NCBI GenBank assembly: GCA_965205365.1
Contig: CBDBGT010000007.1
Coordinates: forward strand, 4,858-68,857
Direction of reading: 5' to 3'
Length of the DNA stretch: 64,000 bases
Source: JALZUR01 sp965205365
GTDB lineage: Bacteria; Bdellovibrionota; Bdellovibrionia; Bdellovibrionales; UBA1609
Positions 54,867 through 64,000 of this stretch are shown here, piece after piece; the first letter of the stretch is position 1, and the number at the start of each line of letters is the position of its first letter. Position numbers and translations under genes: made by a program. The notes under the pieces were generated by a model, which worked only from the letters and a program-made list of their open reading frames with translations, was not told the origin of the DNA and did no database searches.

Positions 54867-56087
54867 TTATTTAGCCACAATTTTTGCAAAATTCTTTTTC
54901 CCTACCTTTAAAAGATAGGTGTTTTTTGCGCTCAGCAACAATTCAAACTTTGGATCATTAAGCTTTACGCCATCAATTTCAACAGCCCTAGATTCAACCA
55001 ACCTTCGAGCTTGGGAATTTGACTGGGCAAACCCAGCTTCCACAATAACCCTACAAATCCATAAAGGAATCTGTTTTTCAAAGTACATTTTTTTAATATT
55101 ATCCGGTGTTCCACCTTTAACAAAAATTCTTTCAAATTCTTGCTCCGCCTCATCAGCTTCCTTAGATGTATAAAATATTTGAACCACTTTTTTGGCTAAT
55201 TCTACCTTAATTTTTTTAGGATGCACTTTACCTAATTGAACCTGAGCTTGAAGTGATTTTATCTCTTCATCTGATTTTAAGAGTATAAGTTTTGCATACC
55301 TATACATAAGTTTATCGCTAATACTTAAAAATTTTCCAAACATATCTTTCACAGTTTCATTAAATCCAATATAATTATTTAAACTTTTTGACATTTTTTT
55401 AACACCGTCTAAACCCTCTAAAAGCGGAAGTGTTAAAACTGATTGAGACCTTTGCCCATAAGATTTTTGAAGGTCTCTTCCCACTAAAAGATTAAACTTT
55501 TGATCTGTTCCACCAAGCTCAACATCTGACTTTAACTGTACTGAATCAAACCCTTGAATTAAAGGATATAAAAACTCATGAAGCCTTATGGGTTGTTTAG
55601 CTTTAAATCTTTTTTCAAAATCATCTCGCTCAATCATTCTAGCTACTGTGTACTGACTTAAAAGTTTTATAAAATCACTTGATGAAAATTTATCAAACCA
55701 CTCTGAGTTATAAATAACCTTTGTCTTTTCTTTATCTAAAACCTTAAAAACCTGATGAGAATACGTTTTAGAATATTCTAACACTTCCTCTTTAGTTAAA
55801 ACTGGTCTGGTTTCATTTCTTTCTGTAGGGTCACCAATTTGTGCTGTAAAATCACCTATTAAGAATAAAACTTCATGCCCTAAATCTTGAAATTGTTTTA
55901 ACTTTAACAATTGAACCAGATGCCCTAAATGAAGATCTGGCCTTGAAGGGTCTGCTCCAAATTTGATCCTAAGGGGTTTTTTTTCTTTAATTGATACGTT
56001 AAGTTTTACCATTAGATCCTGTTCAGAAATCATATCTACTGCATTTGATTTTAAAATTTCAAACTGTTCTCTTGCTGAAAAACTCAT
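54867..56087 (-). CDS. tyrS: Tyrosyl-tRNA synthetase
   Basis: Class I synthetase of 406 residues. KFGADPSRPDLHLGHLVQL carries the HIGH-type motif (HLGH), and KKMSKSLNNYIG carries KMSKS. The middle shows GFDSVQLKSDVELGGTDQKFNLL, the tyrosine and tRNA interface. A C-terminal S4 RNA-binding domain starts near residue 345 (SNSQARRLVESRAVEIDGV). It belongs to the longer-insert TyrZ-like type. It is 17 bp downstream of rny. Confidence 0.95.
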   Translation of the reverse strand: MSFSAREQFEILKSNAVDMISEQDLMVKLNVSIKEKKPLRIKFGADPSRPDLHLGHLVQLLKLKQFQDLGHEVLFLIGDFTAQIGDPTERNETRPVLTKEEVLEYSKTYSHQVFKVLDKEKTKVIYNSEWFDKFSSSDFIKLLSQYTVARMIERDDFEKRFKAKQPIRLHEFLYPLIQGFDSVQLKSDVELGGTDQKFNLLVGRDLQKSYGQRSQSVLTLPLLEGLDGVKKMSKSLNNYIGFNETVKDMFGKFLSISDKLMYRYAKLILLKSDEEIKSLQAQVQLGKVHPKKIKVELAKKVVQIFYTSKEADEAEQEFERIFVKGGTPDNIKKMYFEKQIPLWICRVIVEAGFAQSNSQARRLVESRAVEIDGVKLNDPKFELLLSAKNTYLLKVGKKNFAKIVAK

Positions 56088-56104
56088 TTACACTTATCCC
56101 TTTA

Positions 56105-57676
56105 CTACCTAGCGTGCTCAATTGCTTTGGTTTCACGAACTACAATGACTTTAATTTGGCCTGGATAGTTCATCTCTTTAGTAATTTTTTGCGCAATATT
56201 TTTAGAAAGCATTACTGACTGTTCATCATTAACCTTAGAGCTGTCCACAATAACTCTAATCTCTCTACCAGCTTGTATTGCAAAGGTTCTTAAAACACCG
56301 TCAAAACTATTGCCAATGGTTTCAAGATCTTCTAAACGTTTAAAATAATTTGCTTGAGTTGATTTTCTAGCTCCAGGCCTCGCCCCAGAAATAGCATCTG
56401 CTGCAATTACTAAGTGAGCTAAAATAGTGCTTGGCTCCTCTTCATAATGGTGAGCACGCACTGCATGTACAATTCTTGACCGCTCACCACGTTTTTTAAT
56501 AAAATCAGCGCCAATAATAGCATGACTTCCTTCAATAGAATGGTCTAATGCTTTACCCACATCATGTAATAAACCCGCTCGCCTTGCTTCTTTAATATCT
56601 TCACCAAGTTCTGCCGCCATCATTCCACAAAGCATCCCCACCTCAAGAGAATGACTGTAATTATTTTGTGTATAAGAAAGCCTGTATTTTAAGCTTCCTA
56701 TTAAGTCCATAATATCTTTATGTATATTGGTCACACCAAGCTCAAAACATGCTTTCTCACCATCTTCTCTAATGGATTTAAACAAGTCTTTTTTCACCTT
56801 ATGAATTGCTTGTTCAATCATTGCAGGGTGAATTCTACCGTCTGCAAAAAGCACCTCTAATGCACGCCTTGCAACTTCACGCCTTACAGGATCAAATGCT
56901 GAAATAACAACTGAATCAGGCACTTCATCTAAGATCAAATCAACACCACAAAGACTTTCAAAAGCTCTAATATTACGACCCTCTTTACCAATAACCTTAC
57001 CCTTCATATCTTCTGAAGGAAGTGGTAAGACACTCGTAGTTTTTTCAGCAGTATACCCACCAGCAAACCTTGCAATTGCTATACTAATGATTCTCTTAGC
57101 TTTAGCCTCAGCCTCACCTCTAGCCTCTTCTTCAATGGCGGCCATATTCATTGCAAGATCTCTTCTAGCCTCTTCTTCAAGACTTGAAACAAGTTCTTTT
57201 TTAGCTTGGTCCTGAGTCATTCTTCCAACAGACTCAAGCTTTTCTTGAAAGTCTTTTTTTACAACTTCAAGCTCTTTATACTTTTTGTCTGTTCGAAGTT
57301 TTCTATTTTCAGCCTCTTTTTCTTTAACCTCAAAGCGTTTTTCATTTTGGTTTATTTTATCGTTTAAAGACTGCTCTTTAAACTGAATTTTTTGAAGTTT
57401 TTGATTGTATACCTTCTCAAGCCCTTTAATTTTTTCCTTTTCTTTTCTAATCTCATCTTCAGCATTTTTTTTCACTCTCTTCTCTAACTGCTGAGTTTTA
57501 CTATTAGACTCTTTCTCAAGCTTAAAAGCCCTTGCTTTAGCTTTTTGAATAATTCTTTGAGCCTCACGCTCAGCTGTTCTTTTAACTTTATTATCCACCA
57601 TGGCCTTAACTGCTAAAGCAACTAAAATACCTACAGCTAAACCAACCAACACAGCTCCAACTATGATTACATCCAT
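56105..57676 (-). CDS. rny: Ribonuclease Y
   Basis: Membrane-tethered endoribonuclease that starts mRNA decay. A 523-residue protein: an N-terminal span (IIVGAVLVGLAVGILVALAV), a long coiled coil (about 30-200), a KH domain (LPSEDMKGKVIGKEGRNIRAFE) and an HD domain with the metal site AGLLHDVGKALDHSIEGSHA and HAVRAHHYEEEP. Length and order are as in the family. It starts 1 bp after the 5-FCL gene stop. Confidence 0.96.
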   Translation of the reverse strand: MDVIIVGAVLVGLAVGILVALAVKAMVDNKVKRTAEREAQRIIQKAKARAFKLEKESNSKTQQLEKRVKKNAEDEIRKEKEKIKGLEKVYNQKLQKIQFKEQSLNDKINQNEKRFEVKEKEAENRKLRTDKKYKELEVVKKDFQEKLESVGRMTQDQAKKELVSSLEEEARRDLAMNMAAIEEEARGEAEAKAKRIISIAIARFAGGYTAEKTTSVLPLPSEDMKGKVIGKEGRNIRAFESLCGVDLILDEVPDSVVISAFDPVRREVARRALEVLFADGRIHPAMIEQAIHKVKKDLFKSIREDGEKACFELGVTNIHKDIMDLIGSLKYRLSYTQNNYSHSLEVGMLCGMMAAELGEDIKEARRAGLLHDVGKALDHSIEGSHAIIGADFIKKRGERSRIVHAVRAHHYEEEPSTILAHLVIAADAISGARPGARKSTQANYFKRLEDLETIGNSFDGVLRTFAIQAGREIRVIVDSSKVNDEQSVMLSKNIAQKITKEMNYPGQIKVIVVRETKAIEHAR

Positions 57677-57677
57677 T

Positions 57678-58223
57678 CTACACCACCTTCCCAGAAGGAT
57701 TCACTTTATACAAAAACTGTTCAGTCAATATGTACTCAACAGCCACATCTAAATTCTGTTCAACAGGAATAGGCTCCATTAAAAACCTTGCCCTTGAACA
57801 AACTCCAACAGTCACACCATTAAAATCTTTCAAATACCGATCATAAAACCCTTTTCCTCTCCCAAGTCGATTTCCTTTAAAATCAAAGGTTTTCCCTGGG
57901 ACAAAAATAACTGAAATATTTTTTTTAAGAATTTCATTACAAACATCAGGCTCTAAAAAACCTAATTCAGATTTTTTAAACCTCGTAGCTTTAGAAAAAG
58001 TCATCTCACCTAAAGCAGAATCTAGAGTATAAGGCCAGCAGAATTCAACATCAGCAGGTAAATCTTTAAGCCCTGGCTCCTCACCTAAAGGTTTAAACAT
58101 AGCCCATAAACCTTTTGGAAAAGTCTTATCTTCCACAATGGGGTTTAATGAAACTTCAACATTCCAATTTAAAGAGCTTACTTGCTTACGCAATAAATTC
58201 TTTTTTTGCCCTAAGCTGTTCAC
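57678..58223 (-). CDS. 5-formyltetrahydrofolate cyclo-ligase
   Basis: Recycles 5-formyl-THF to methenyl-THF. I chose the GTG at 58223 (181 residues, MNSLGQKKNLLRKQV) with GGAG eight bases upstream; a TTG seven codons earlier is possible. It has the family end motif VPGKTFDFKGNRLGRGKGFYDRYL and a YTLDSALGEMTF block. It lies between zapA and rny; in many bacteria this gene follows zapA, sometimes with 6S RNA between, but here the gap is too small for that. Confidence 0.9.
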   Translation of the reverse strand: MNSLGQKKNLLRKQVSSLNWNVEVSLNPIVEDKTFPKGLWAMFKPLGEEPGLKDLPADVEFCWPYTLDSALGEMTFSKATRFKKSELGFLEPDVCNEILKKNISVIFVPGKTFDFKGNRLGRGKGFYDRYLKDFNGVTVGVCSRARFLMEPIPVEQNLDVAVEYILTEQFLYKVNPSGKVV

Positions 58224-58261
58224 AAACAAAACTCCAAACAACAAAAGGTGACTTTTAGATT

Positions 58262-58567
58262 TTACTCTTCAGATATAAGATTTTGAAATTTACTTAAGAC
58301 CTGCTCTGCTTTCTGCTCAAGGTCATCAACTTTTTTATGGATATTTGATTTAAGGTCAATATTCTCTTCACACACCTGTAATAGTGCAATCATTAAACAT
58401 TTTTGAAAGGAATGGTTCTTTAATAAAGAACTTTTAATTTTCTCATTTGCCATATTAACAATGAGATCCATTTTTTGTTGATCTTGGTCTGTAGAAATAG
58501 TTAAAGCGTGTCCGCCCACTGACAAGTCGTATTGTTCAAAATTTCTAATACTTTCTGTTGAGGTCAT
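58262..58567 (-). CDS. zapA: Cell division protein ZapA
   Basis: A 101-residue protein that bundles FtsZ. The N-terminal beta domain (YDLSVGGHALTISTDQDQQK) is followed by VNMANEKIKSSL and a C-terminal coiled coil (LKSNIHKKVDDLEQKAEQVL). It sits between ftsY and the cyclo-ligase gene on the same strand. Confidence 0.88.
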   Translation of the reverse strand: MTSTESIRNFEQYDLSVGGHALTISTDQDQQKMDLIVNMANEKIKSSLLKNHSFQKCLMIALLQVCEENIDLKSNIHKKVDDLEQKAEQVLSKFQNLISEE

Positions 58568-58634
58568 CTTTTATCACCTTCAGTTAAGATATATCCTAGA
58601 ATTTCACTGGTTGTCAGTCAACTCTTAGCGCACC

Positions 58635-59705
58635 TTAGTCTGACTCACCCTCTAAACTTATAAGGGAGTTTACAAAATCCTGCGAATTAAATAGGCGAAT
58701 ATCTTCAATGGCCTCTCCAATGCCAAGCATTAAAATTGGAACCCCTAAGCTTTGCCTAACTCCCACAGCCATTCCAGCTTTAGCAGATCCATCTACTTTT
58801 GTCATAATTGCACCTGTTAATCCCAAGGCTTTATGAAAAGCCTTAGCCTGATGAAAAATATTCATACCCATATTTGCATCAAAAATCATCCAAATATCTT
58901 GGGGAAGTTTAACACCCTTCTTCTCAAGAACTCTTTTAACTTTTTTAAGCTCCTTCATTAAATTATCCTGGGTGTGAAGCCTTCCAGCTGTATCAATAAG
59001 CAAAATATCTACACCTTCTTTTTTAGCTTTCTCATAAGCTTGAAAAGCAACCGCTCCAGGGTCTTTTGTTTGGGAAGAGGCTTTAAAAATAAGTGTATTT
59101 GATCTTTCCGCCCACACATTAAGCTGTGTCTCAGCTCCAGCCCTAAAGGTGTCACCAGCTGCCATCATAACTTTTTTTCCTTTTTGACTAAATTTATAAG
59201 CTAATTTTCCCATGGTGGTTGTTTTCCCTGCACCATTTACCCCTACAATGAGTATAACATGGGGGAAACTTTGTTTTTCACTAATTAGTGCTGATATTTT
59301 TTCCTCTGAAGACTCATCTTTAAATATTTTAACCATTTCACTCTTAAAAATACTTTTAATCTTATCTAGCCTAAACTCCTCGCCCTTAATTTGCTCCTGA
59401 ACACGCTCTATTAAAAATGCCACTGTATGAGGCCCTAAATCAGCTATGTACAACGCCTCTTCTAAATCCTCAATGGAGCTTAAAGGCAAATCACTCCCTA
59501 AACGCCATATACTTTTTCTTGAATGAGCCAAAGCCTGAGAAAGCGAAACCACTTTCTGAGATTTTCCCTCCTTTTCCAACAACTGGCTGTCTGATCCAGT
59601 ATTACCCTTAAATAGAAAAAACCTTGCAAAGTAATAAAGACCTGAACCTATTAGGCCTACTGCAAACACACCACTAAGAATCACTATTTCACTTAATTCA
59701 CCCAT
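58635..59705 (-). CDS. ftsY: Signal recognition particle receptor FtsY
   Basis: GTPase that docks ribosomes at the membrane. A 356-residue protein with an N-terminal membrane span (IVILSGVFAVGLIGSGLYYF), a short linker, then the N domain (LSSIEDLEEALYIADLGPHT). The G domain follows with GVNGAGKTTTMGKLAY, DTFRAGAETQLNVWAER, LLIDTAGRLHTQDNLM, and TKVDGSAKAGMAVG. The real membrane anchor differs from E. coli, where the acidic A domain is peripheral. First gene of the leftward run ftsY-zapA-5FCL-rny-tyrS-ferredoxin. Confidence 0.95.
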   Translation of the reverse strand: MGELSEIVILSGVFAVGLIGSGLYYFARFFLFKGNTGSDSQLLEKEGKSQKVVSLSQALAHSRKSIWRLGSDLPLSSIEDLEEALYIADLGPHTVAFLIERVQEQIKGEEFRLDKIKSIFKSEMVKIFKDESSEEKISALISEKQSFPHVILIVGVNGAGKTTTMGKLAYKFSQKGKKVMMAAGDTFRAGAETQLNVWAERSNTLIFKASSQTKDPGAVAFQAYEKAKKEGVDILLIDTAGRLHTQDNLMKELKKVKRVLEKKGVKLPQDIWMIFDANMGMNIFHQAKAFHKALGLTGAIMTKVDGSAKAGMAVGVRQSLGVPILMLGIGEAIEDIRLFNSQDFVNSLISLEGESD

Positions 59706-59792
59706 GAAAAGGATTTAACACAACAGGTTTTTAAGATAAAGAGTATTCATGAAATTCTTGCTGTTCTAAGCCCTTTATCCTATAAAACCCTT

Positions 59793-61670
59793 ATGCCACC
59801 AAGAAGACTCGTCTCTAAAGAAATTAAAAGCTTTTTAAAGCTAAGCCTCTGTTTTTTCATTCTAGCCGTTTTTTTTAGGCTTGTTTTTTTTCTACTCTTT
59901 AAGTCTTCAAGTGACCTTCCCTATACTGCAAATGAAGCTATAAAAGCTTTCTACATTGGTTTTAAATTTGACCTAAGAGCTGGAATTTTATTAAGTCTAC
60001 CTTTTTGGTTTTTTGGATATTCATTAAAGCTAGTGAATGCCATATTTGAAGAAGACGGGCGTAAAATGTTTTTACCAAAAGAACTACACCCCACAACTTT
60101 TCTTAAACTAGCCTTTTCTTTAATACTCACTGCCTACAGTTTTTTTTTCTTAGTGGACTTAGGGCACTATGAATATTTAAAAAATAGAATCAACGCTTCT
60201 TCTTTCACTGTTTTTCTTAAAAACCCATTGATTAACTTTCAAATGATTAGTGAAAGCTACCACATGACTCTTATTGTTTTTTTAGCTTTTCTTGTATTTG
60301 TTTTATTTTTCTTCATTTTAAATAAGGTTATCTTTACAGAAAAACTTTTTGTTTCTGGTGAACCTATTTTTAACACTTCTTTTAAAATCATACTGCCTTT
60401 ATTTCTCGCCCTTACTCTTTTTAGCCATGGAAAACTCTCTAAGCGCCCTCTTAGATGGAGTGATGCTCATTTTAGCCCTAACAACTTCATCTCCGCTCTT
60501 GGAGTAAACCCACTTTTATACTTTTACGACACTTTAAATTTTAACCGAGCAATCAAAACCACCCATGACTTTGATGAGCCGCCCAATGTAGCTATCATCA
60601 TGATGGAGTCTCTTGCTGCTTTTAAGCTTCAACACTTTGGACAAACAATCAGTGCCACTCCTTTTTTAAACTCACTCATTCCACAAGGACTTTTTTTTGA
60701 AAACGCATTTGTCACCAGCACTAGAACAGCACGCTCTATTTTTGGTGTCCTCACGGGACTTCCTGACGTAAATTCAATAAAAACAGCTTCAAGAAACCCT
60801 CTGCTAGTAAAACAGTACTCTGCAGCAAATGCTTTTACCCATTACAACAAACCTTACTTTATCGGTGGCAGTGCCAATTAGGGAAATCTTTGAGGCTTTG
60901 TCTCCCAAAGCCTTGAAAACATCACTATATTTGAAGAAAAAGATTTTAAATCTGGAAAAAATGATGTCTGGGGAATTTCAGGCCTGCAGCTCTTTACAGA
61001 AGTTAATGAATTCTTAAAAAAAACAGCCTGTTACAAAAAAACAGTTTATCTTTGTACAAACCGCTGAATACCATAGGCCATACACCATACCCTCTAAAAA
61101 AGAAACTTTAAACTTAAATCTTTAACAGATCAAGAGATTAAGGATAATGGCTTTGTAAGCAATGAAGAGTTTAATGCTTTAAAATTCTTAGATTAATCAC
61201 TTAGTGAGTTTTTTAAAGCTGCTAAAAAAGAACCTTACTTTAAAAACACTCTTTTTGTAATCTATGCTGATCATGGACTTTCACACCACACATCTAAGTC
61301 TACCCCTGATGGCTTTAAATACTTTCAACTACCTATAACGCACATTCCTTTACTGTTTTACTCACCCTCTTTAAAAATTCCACTTCAAGTATTTTCAAAA
61401 ATTGCTTACTCTACAGACATACTGCCAAGGACTGTTTCTCTAGCAGGGAAAACTTATAAAAACACCAGTCTTGGACGAAATCTTTTTAACAAACGATATG
61501 ACTCTAAACGTTTTGCTATGACTATTAGTAATTTCTCACCACCTATAAAACTCCGGCTCCATAATCACCATTGGATATCTAAAGGCTCTCCTGAAAAATT
61601 AACAGGTCTATACTTATATCGTAAGAATTCATATAAAATAGACGCTACAAAGAAAAAACTTTGTGCTTAA
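59793..61670 (+). pseudogene. LTA-synthase-like sulfatase, multiply broken
   Basis: The first 362 codons (to 60881) give five membrane spans and the start of an alkaline-phosphatase-fold domain: PPNVAIIMMESLAAF and the nucleophile region FVTSTRTARSIFGVLTGLP (Thr). A TAG replaces Trp in GGSANW, then TGA falls in NLRGF, and two frameshifts follow near 61020 and 61120. After another stop the sequence resumes NTLFVIYADHGLSHHTS, THIPLLFYSP, IAYSTDILPRTVSLAG and HNHHWISKG, ending at 61670. Family members transfer phosphoglycerol or phosphoethanolamine to envelope glycans; this copy cannot. Confidence 0.85.
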
Positions 61671-61783
61671 TAAACCATTACTCAATAAATTAAAATATAA
61701 TGATAATTTTGGTGTTCTTTAAACGCCTGTCGATTTCCTAAACAAAAAAAACACTCAACCTATCTTAATTTCAACATAAGATT

Positions 61784-61797
61784 GGCATAGAAATAGC
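61784..61797 (+). promoter_or_regulatory. Candidate sigma-54 promoter
   Basis: TTGGCAT followed by TAGCA places GG (61784-61785) and GC (61796-61797) with exactly 10 bases between them, the -24/-12 pattern. It lies 61 bp before a small exported-peptide gene. Single-site evidence; no activator site identified. Confidence 0.4.
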
Positions 61798-61857
61798 AAC
61801 ACCTCGGAGGAGAACTCGTTATAAAAAAAATTATCATCAATCACAAAAGGAGTAATA

Positions 61858-61995
61858 ATGAATAACAGTTTTATAAAATTCTTTGTTTTATGTTTTTTTC
61901 TACTTCAATTCAAAGTAGCTCTAGCTTTCACACACTGTAAGGAAACAGATCTTTTTAAAAAACTTATGCGAGTTACTAGTACACCGTGTCACTAA
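61858..61995 (+). CDS. Small exported peptide truncated by IS630
   Basis: A strong AAAAGGAG precedes an ATG opening a frame with a signal peptide (NNSFIKFFVLCFFLLQFKVALA). The mature part begins FTHCKETDLFKKL. The present frame of 45 codons ends in IS630 sequence; native codons stop at about residue 39 (MRV). The original C-terminus is unknown, since a second IS630-type element lies directly beyond. Confidence 0.5.
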   Translation: MNNSFIKFFVLCFFLLQFKVALAFTHCKETDLFKKLMRVTSTPCH

Positions 61996-63196
61996 TTTTT
62001 AAAAGGTCAACAATTTTTGCAATCTTTTGATTTTGATTTTATAATTTTATAAAGCCATGGAGGGCGGTATGAAAAAAGAAGTTAAAATCAAACTAAAGAC
62101 AAATGAAAAATCCCGGTTGAATAAATTCATTAAAAAAGGCACCGCTAAGGCCCGTGAAATTACTCGGGCTAGGGTTCTGCTCTTAAGTGATAGTGGAAAA
62201 TCTCCTTGTCTTGTTTCTGATGCTCTTGGCCCTACGAAAAAAACTATTCAAAATATTAAAGAGCGCTATCTTGAGAGTGGACTTGAGCGAGCCCTTTACG
62301 ATGCCCCTAGGCCGGGACAACCCACTATATTCAATGGTAAAGCAAGGGCTAAAATAACAGCATTGGCCTGTAGTGATGCCCCCAAAGGATATGCAAAATG
62401 GAACCTTCGTTTATTGGCTGATAAAGCCGTTGAGCTTAATATTGTCAAAAGTATATCTCACAAACATATCAGTCGAATTTTAAAAAAAACGAAGTAAAAC
62501 CTCACCTTAAAAGGCAATGGTGTTTGGGCAAAATAGATGCTAAATTTATTGCTGATATGGAGAATGTACTTGATCATTACGAGAAAGAATATGATCTTAA
62601 AAATCCCTTAATATGCTTTGATGAGAGGCCCTGTCAGCTTATTGAAAACATTTTAGTGCCTACTCCCACATCTGTAGGGAAAGAAAAAAGGGAAGACTAC
62701 CACTATAAGCGTAATGGCACCTGTGTTGTTTTGTTAGCCATGGAACCTAAAACGGGTAAAAGAATTGTTGAAGTGAGGGAGAGAAGAACAAAAAAAGATT
62801 ATGCAAGATTCATTGAAAAAGTAATGAAAGAATACAAAGGTGGAGATAAGTTAACTTTGGTTCAAGATAACCTGAATACTCATAATGCCTCGTCTTTTTA
62901 TGAAAATTTTTCTCCTAAAAAAGCTTTTAAAATTATGAAAAAGTTTAATATGGTTTACACTCCTAAAAAAGCGAGTTGGTTGAATATGGCGGAGATAGAA
63001 TTTTCGGCGCTATCTAAACAATGTTTAGATAGGAGGATTAAAGATATGAAGACTATGACCAAAGAAGTTGAAGCATGGGGTAAGAAAAGAAATAAGGACA
63101 AAGTAAAAATTAATTGGCAATTTACCAAAGAAAAGGCTCGAAATAAATTTGAAAAGATATACAGAAATATTAAAAATTAGTGACACGGTGTACTAG
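61976..63196 (+). mobile_element. IS630-family insertion sequence (first)
   Basis: A 1,221-bp element with about 25-bp inverted repeats (CTAGTACACCGTGTCACT and on to TTTTT). It is flanked by a TA dinucleotide at 61974-61975 and 63197-63198, the family target. The TACTAGTA present at both outer ends is thus explained as part of the repeat. Confidence 0.88.
62069..63180 (+). CDS. IS630-family transposase in two frames
   Basis: The first frame (to 62497) encodes helix-turn-helix domains (ARVLLLSDSGKSPCLVSDAL, KHISRILKK). The second (from about 62490 to 63180) encodes the DDE domain with CFDERPCQL, LVQDNLNTHN and WLNMAEIEFSAL. They join by a -1 shift at a run of eight A: frame TTA-AAA-AAA-ACG, heptamer A-AAA-AAA at 62482-62488, giving ISRILKKN-EVKPHLKRQW. 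Programmed shifting at such sites is known in this family. I chose the ATG at 62069 with GGAGGG upstream. Confidence 0.85.
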
Positions 63197-63198
63197 TA

Positions 63199-64000
63199 CA
63201 CTGACCATTTAATCTTTTCCCCTGTAACCCATTTTTTCACGAGCCTCATTTTTTGTAAAAAACCATCCTATGGTAACAGCTTTGTTATTAATGTAATCAA
63301 CCCATGCCTCAGTTTTTTTTGTTAAAAGTTTTATTGATGGAATTCTTGTTTTTCCTAAACACTGTCGAGAATACATACCAATAGCAATCTCTGCTTGATT
63401 TAGCCAACTTCCATGCTTTGGAGTGTAGTATATTTCAAACCGACTCCATATCCTATGAGCTTCTGTTTCCCCATACTCTCTTACAAGTGATGTTTTAGTG
63501 TGAATATTTAAATTGTCCATAACTAAACTAATTTTTTTTGCTTTTTTATATTTAATAGATAGTTTCTTTAAAAATTGTGCAAACAAAACACTTTTTCTAT
63601 TAGGAGTAATCTCAACAACATATTTGCCACCGAAGGGCTCAACTGCCACAAAGGCATTGGCTGTACCATTTCTCTTGTATTCATAGTCTACCTTTTTAGA
63701 ACTGCCGGCTTCCATTAAAACAGGAGCACGACTGTCTTCAAATAAAACTATAGGCTTTTCATCAAGGCAAACTAAAGGGTAGTCTTCACTATCGCCTCTT
63801 TCATACAGATCCAATATAGACTCCATTCTTTGGATATACTCGTCTGTAAGCTCAGGAACACACCACATTCTTTGCTGCCAGGGTTTTACATCGTGTTCAC
63901 GTAAGATTATTCTGATTTTTTCTTTTGAAATTGACCCTACAATACCGCTGCCCTCAGCTTGTGCTTTAACAAGTTCTAGAGTCCAACAACGATCAAACCC
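63199..64000 (-). mobile_element. IS630-family element (second), cut by the window edge
   Basis: Only one end is in the window. It starts directly after the TA that flanks the first IS630 element, at about CACTGACC; the terminal repeat cannot be checked without the other end. It carries a transposase in the opposite direction to its neighbour. Confidence 0.6.
63209..64000 (-). CDS. IS630-family transposase, N-terminus beyond window
   Basis: The frame is open from the right edge to the stop at 63209 (about 263 residues seen). The N-terminal part is helix-turn-helix (WTLELVKAQAEGSG...EKIRIILREHDVKPWQQ). The DDE domain has CLDEKPIVLFEDSR, LVMDNLNIHTKTS and HGSWLNQAEIAIGMYSRQCL. It is a different lineage from the adjacent IS630, and unlike it has no frame break in view. 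Confidence 0.88.
   Translation of the reverse strand, partial: GFDRCWTLELVKAQAEGSGIVGSISKEKIRIILREHDVKPWQQRMWCVPELTDEYIQRMESILDLYERGDSEDYPLVCLDEKPIVLFEDSRAPVLMEAGSSKKVDYEYKRNGTANAFVAVEPFGGKYVVEITPNRKSVLFAQFLKKLSIKYKKAKKISLVMDNLNIHTKTSLVREYGETEAHRIWSRFEIYYTPKHGSWLNQAEIAIGMYSRQCLGKTRIPSIKLLTKKTEAWVDYINNKAVTIGWFFTKNEAREKMGYRGKD

Noticed and set aside
58245..58261. 6S RNA expected between zapA and the cyclo-ligase gene
   Set aside because: The gap is far too small; no 6S RNA-like hairpin is possible here.

Overview
The window is AT-rich bacterial chromosome from a Gram-negative organism that carries many insertion sequences. The gene content and order (queA-tgt-yajC-secD-secF, ftsY-zapA-5-FCL-rny-tyrS, many small exported Cys-rich proteins and lipoproteins) resemble the predatory and related bacteria of the Bdellovibrionota. 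That assignment is an inference from gene order and protein style; there is no rRNA here to test it.

Layout. (1) 1-2.1 kb: edge of an exported-protein gene and an intact IS982-family element. (2) 2.1-10.4 kb: a leftward housekeeping operon, queA, tgt, yajC, secD, secF, recJ, queC and a DUF366 gene, joining queuosine synthesis, Sec-dependent export and DNA repair. (3) 10.5-16.2 kb: tRNA-Leu(GAG), then a scrapyard: a tyrosine-integrase tail, a broken type I restriction locus (hsdR tail, an intact AlbA_2/Schlafen-like gene, hsdS head), a serine-recombinase scrap, an intact Fic gene and a relic IS. (4) 16.2-31.5 kb: a decayed integrative conjugative element-like island ending at tRNA-Ala(TGC). 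It holds a TrbI/VirB10-like gene, an FtsK-like coupling ATPase split by an ISL3 element, a replication-relaxation-like gene, two lipoproteins, an XRE regulator with a palindromic operator, and a serine recombinase split by an IS1634-type element that itself contains an IS3-type and an IS982-type element. (5) 31.6-43.7 kb: chromosomal genes including a cupin, a broken IS1595 element, a large exported Cys-rich protein, a REC-histidine kinase, a lone CpaF/VirB11 ATPase, recN, nadK and an M3 oligopeptidase. (6) 43.8-47.5 kb: a second ISL3 copy and an intact IS1634-family element flanked by a perfect 181-bp direct repeat. (7) 47.6-59.7 kb: trmH, speE, a eukaryote-type SAM decarboxylase, an IVD-like acyl-CoA dehydrogenase, a cysteine desulfurase, an IscA-type protein, galU, a ferredoxin, tyrS, rny, 5-FCL, zapA and ftsY. 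(8) 59.8-64 kb: a multiply broken LTA-synthase-like sulfatase, a small exported peptide behind a sigma-54-like promoter, and two IS630-family elements.

The core genes look intact and tightly packed, with 1-4 nt overlaps and clear ribosome sites. The accessory tracts are heavily degraded. Several breaks are tryptophan codons turned into stops, and one start codon reads ATA where ATG is expected. IS copies are nearly identical to one another, so transposition looks recent. I found no convincing new defence or biosynthetic system. The strongest unusual signals are the 181-bp target duplication, the nested and inverted IS structures, and the reconstructable serine-recombinase island at tRNA-Ala.
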